Below, piece by piece: positions 4,566 through 5,495 of a DNA stretch of 5,495 nucleotides (positions are counted from its first letter, which is position 1; each line of letters starts with the position of its first letter). Below the pieces are notes generated by a model. It had not been told where the DNA came from. It ran no database searches and worked only from the letters and a program-made list of their open reading frames with translations. The DNA is from an uncultured Collinsella sp. GTDB lineage: Bacteria > Actinomycetota > Coriobacteriia > Coriobacteriales > Coriobacteriaceae. The stretch is taken from NCBI GenBank assembly GCA_958438955.1, contig CAUBTS010000102.1, positions 1 through 5,495 of the forward strand, read 5' to 3'. The position numbers and the translations under genes were made by a program.

Positions 4566-5495
4566 CTAGAGCACCTCCGTGTAGCTGCCAAAGTAGGTGA
4601 AGCTCTCGCACACGTCGTCGATAGAATCGAGCAGGTCGTCGAGGGCCTTGCTGCCAAAGGGGCAGTCCAGATCAAAGTAGAACATAAACTCAAAGTCGCG
4701 GCCGGGGATGGGGCGGCTCTCGAGCTTGATGAGGTTGATGTTGAGTGCGTAGAAGCGCTCGAGCACGCGATAGAGGGCGCCTGGCTCGTTGGCCGTGGTG
4801 ATCATGAGCGAGGTACGGTTGGCGCCGGGGTAGACGCGCGGCTCGCGGCTGATGACAACAAAGCGCGTGTAGTTGTTGTCCGAGTCCTGAATGTTGGGCT
4901 CCAGCACCTCCAGGCCATAGAGCGCCGCGCAGCTGCGCGAGGCGATGGCGGCGACGTCGGTGCGCTCGGAGTTGGCGACCATCTCGGCCGACATGGCGGT
5001 GTTGGGGTACTTGGAGGCGTGCAGATTATGGCCCTCGATATAGCCAGCGCACTGCGCGATGGCCTGACCGTGGCTGTAGACCTCGCGTATGTCCGCGAGC
5101 TTGGTGCCGGGCTTGACGAGCAAGTTGTGGTCGATCTTGAGGCGAAGCGAGCGCACGATGTGGAAGTCGAACTGGGCGAGCAGGTCGTAGACGGCGTTGA
5201 CCGAGCCGGCGGTGGAGTTCTCGATGGGCAGCACGCCAAACTCGCAGAACCCGTCGCGCACGGCGCGCATGACGCCCTCGAAGGTCTCGAAGAACGCAAT
5301 ATCCGGCACGTCGAAGAGTTTGCACGCGGCGATCTGGCTATAGGCACCTTCCACGCCCTGGCAGGCAACGGTGGCCGTTTGAGGGAAGGGCGTGTCAAAG
5401 GCTGCAGCCGTGGCGTGGGCCTTTTGCGAGACGGTGATGCCCTTGAGCTCGTTGATGTAGCGCTGCTGCTCGGCCTTGCTCATGCTCATGAGGAG
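4566..5495 (-). CDS. pheA: Prephenate dehydratase with ACT domain, probably the C-terminal part of a chorismate mutase-prephenate dehydratase
   Basis: The protein converts prephenate to phenylpyruvate, the committed step to phenylalanine. Residues are numbered from the first ATG in the window (5489), which gives 307 residues. The dehydratase domain spans about 41-212: QGVEGAYSQIA (44-54), LPIENSTAGSVNAVYDLL (87-104), KIDHNLLV (118-125) and NYTRFVV with the catalytic TRF (208-210). The ACT domain spans about 226-304 with EPGALY (235-240) and ESRP (257-260), the motifs that bind phenylalanine for feedback inhibition. The first residues, MSMSKAEQQRYINEL, resemble the end of an AroQ-class chorismate mutase helix, including the active-site glutamine region. 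The frame stays open to base 5495 (Leu-Leu), and no ribosome binding site is visible before the ATG at 5489, although one could lie beyond the edge. I therefore treat the gene as 5'-truncated by the window; a start at 5489 or 5483 is the alternative. The stop TAG touches the aroEK ATG. Confidence 0.93.
   Translation of the reverse strand, partial: LLMSMSKAEQQRYINELKGITVSQKAHATAAAFDTPFPQTATVACQGVEGAYSQIAACKLFDVPDIAFFETFEGVMRAVRDGFCEFGVLPIENSTAGSVNAVYDLLAQFDFHIVRSLRLKIDHNLLVKPGTKLADIREVYSHGQAIAQCAGYIEGHNLHASKYPNTAMSAEMVANSERTDVAAIASRSCAALYGLEVLEPNIQDSDNNYTRFVVISREPRVYPGANRTSLMITTANEPGALYRVLERFYALNINLIKLESRPIPGRDFEFMFYFDLDCPFGSKALDDLLDSIDDVCESFTYFGSYTEVL
4572..4578 (-). promoter_or_regulatory. 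Ribosome binding site of aroEK inside pheA
   Basis: GGAGGTG on the minus strand lies six bases before the aroEK ATG and inside the last codons of pheA. Together with the adjoining stop and start codons (TAGATG) it points to coupled translation of the two genes. Confidence 0.8.

Noticed and set aside
4802..5398. Ser/Arg/Pro-rich open frame within pheA
   Set aside because: It is an out-of-frame shadow of the dehydratase gene, with low complexity and no domain.

Overview
This window suggests a high-GC actinobacterium of the Coriobacteriia, most likely Collinsella or a close relative. That call rests on a fused AroE-AroK protein, the gene order pheA, aroEK, aroQ and the protein style. It is from memory and not searched. 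All five intact genes lie on the minus strand, so transcription runs from the right edge to the left edge.

Right half (2813-5495): aromatic amino-acid genes. First comes prephenate dehydratase with a C-terminal ACT domain. Its N-terminus looks like the tail of a chorismate mutase domain, so the gene probably continues past the right edge. The fused shikimate dehydrogenase/shikimate kinase gene starts on the base after the pheA stop codon. After a 65-base gap filled by a perfect 15-bp palindrome comes type II 3-dehydroquinase (aroQ). AroQ, AroE and AroK carry out three consecutive shikimate-pathway steps, and PheA leads chorismate/prephenate towards phenylalanine.

Middle (1208-2812): an AT-richer two-gene module. 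It has its own TATAAT-like box directly behind the aroQ terminator. The first gene encodes a 149-residue DUF4869-like protein. The second encodes a 333-residue P-loop NTPase with an uncharacterised, possibly TOPRIM-like, C-terminal half. The two genes overlap by one base (TAATG). The module is bracketed by two diverged copies of the end of aroQ: the real gene end at 2813-2864 and an orphan tail at 1156-1207. This looks like insertion at, or exchange across, the aroQ 3' end, and it makes the module the best candidate here for an undescribed accessory system. Its function cannot be read from the sequence. A defence-like role is a hypothesis only.

Left part (1-1155): UDP-galactopyranose mutase (glf), cut by the left edge, with its own ribosome binding site and a short AT-rich leader. 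It makes UDP-galactofuranose for surface glycans and has no pathway link to the other genes. No rRNA, tRNA, CRISPR array, integrase or transposase gene was seen.
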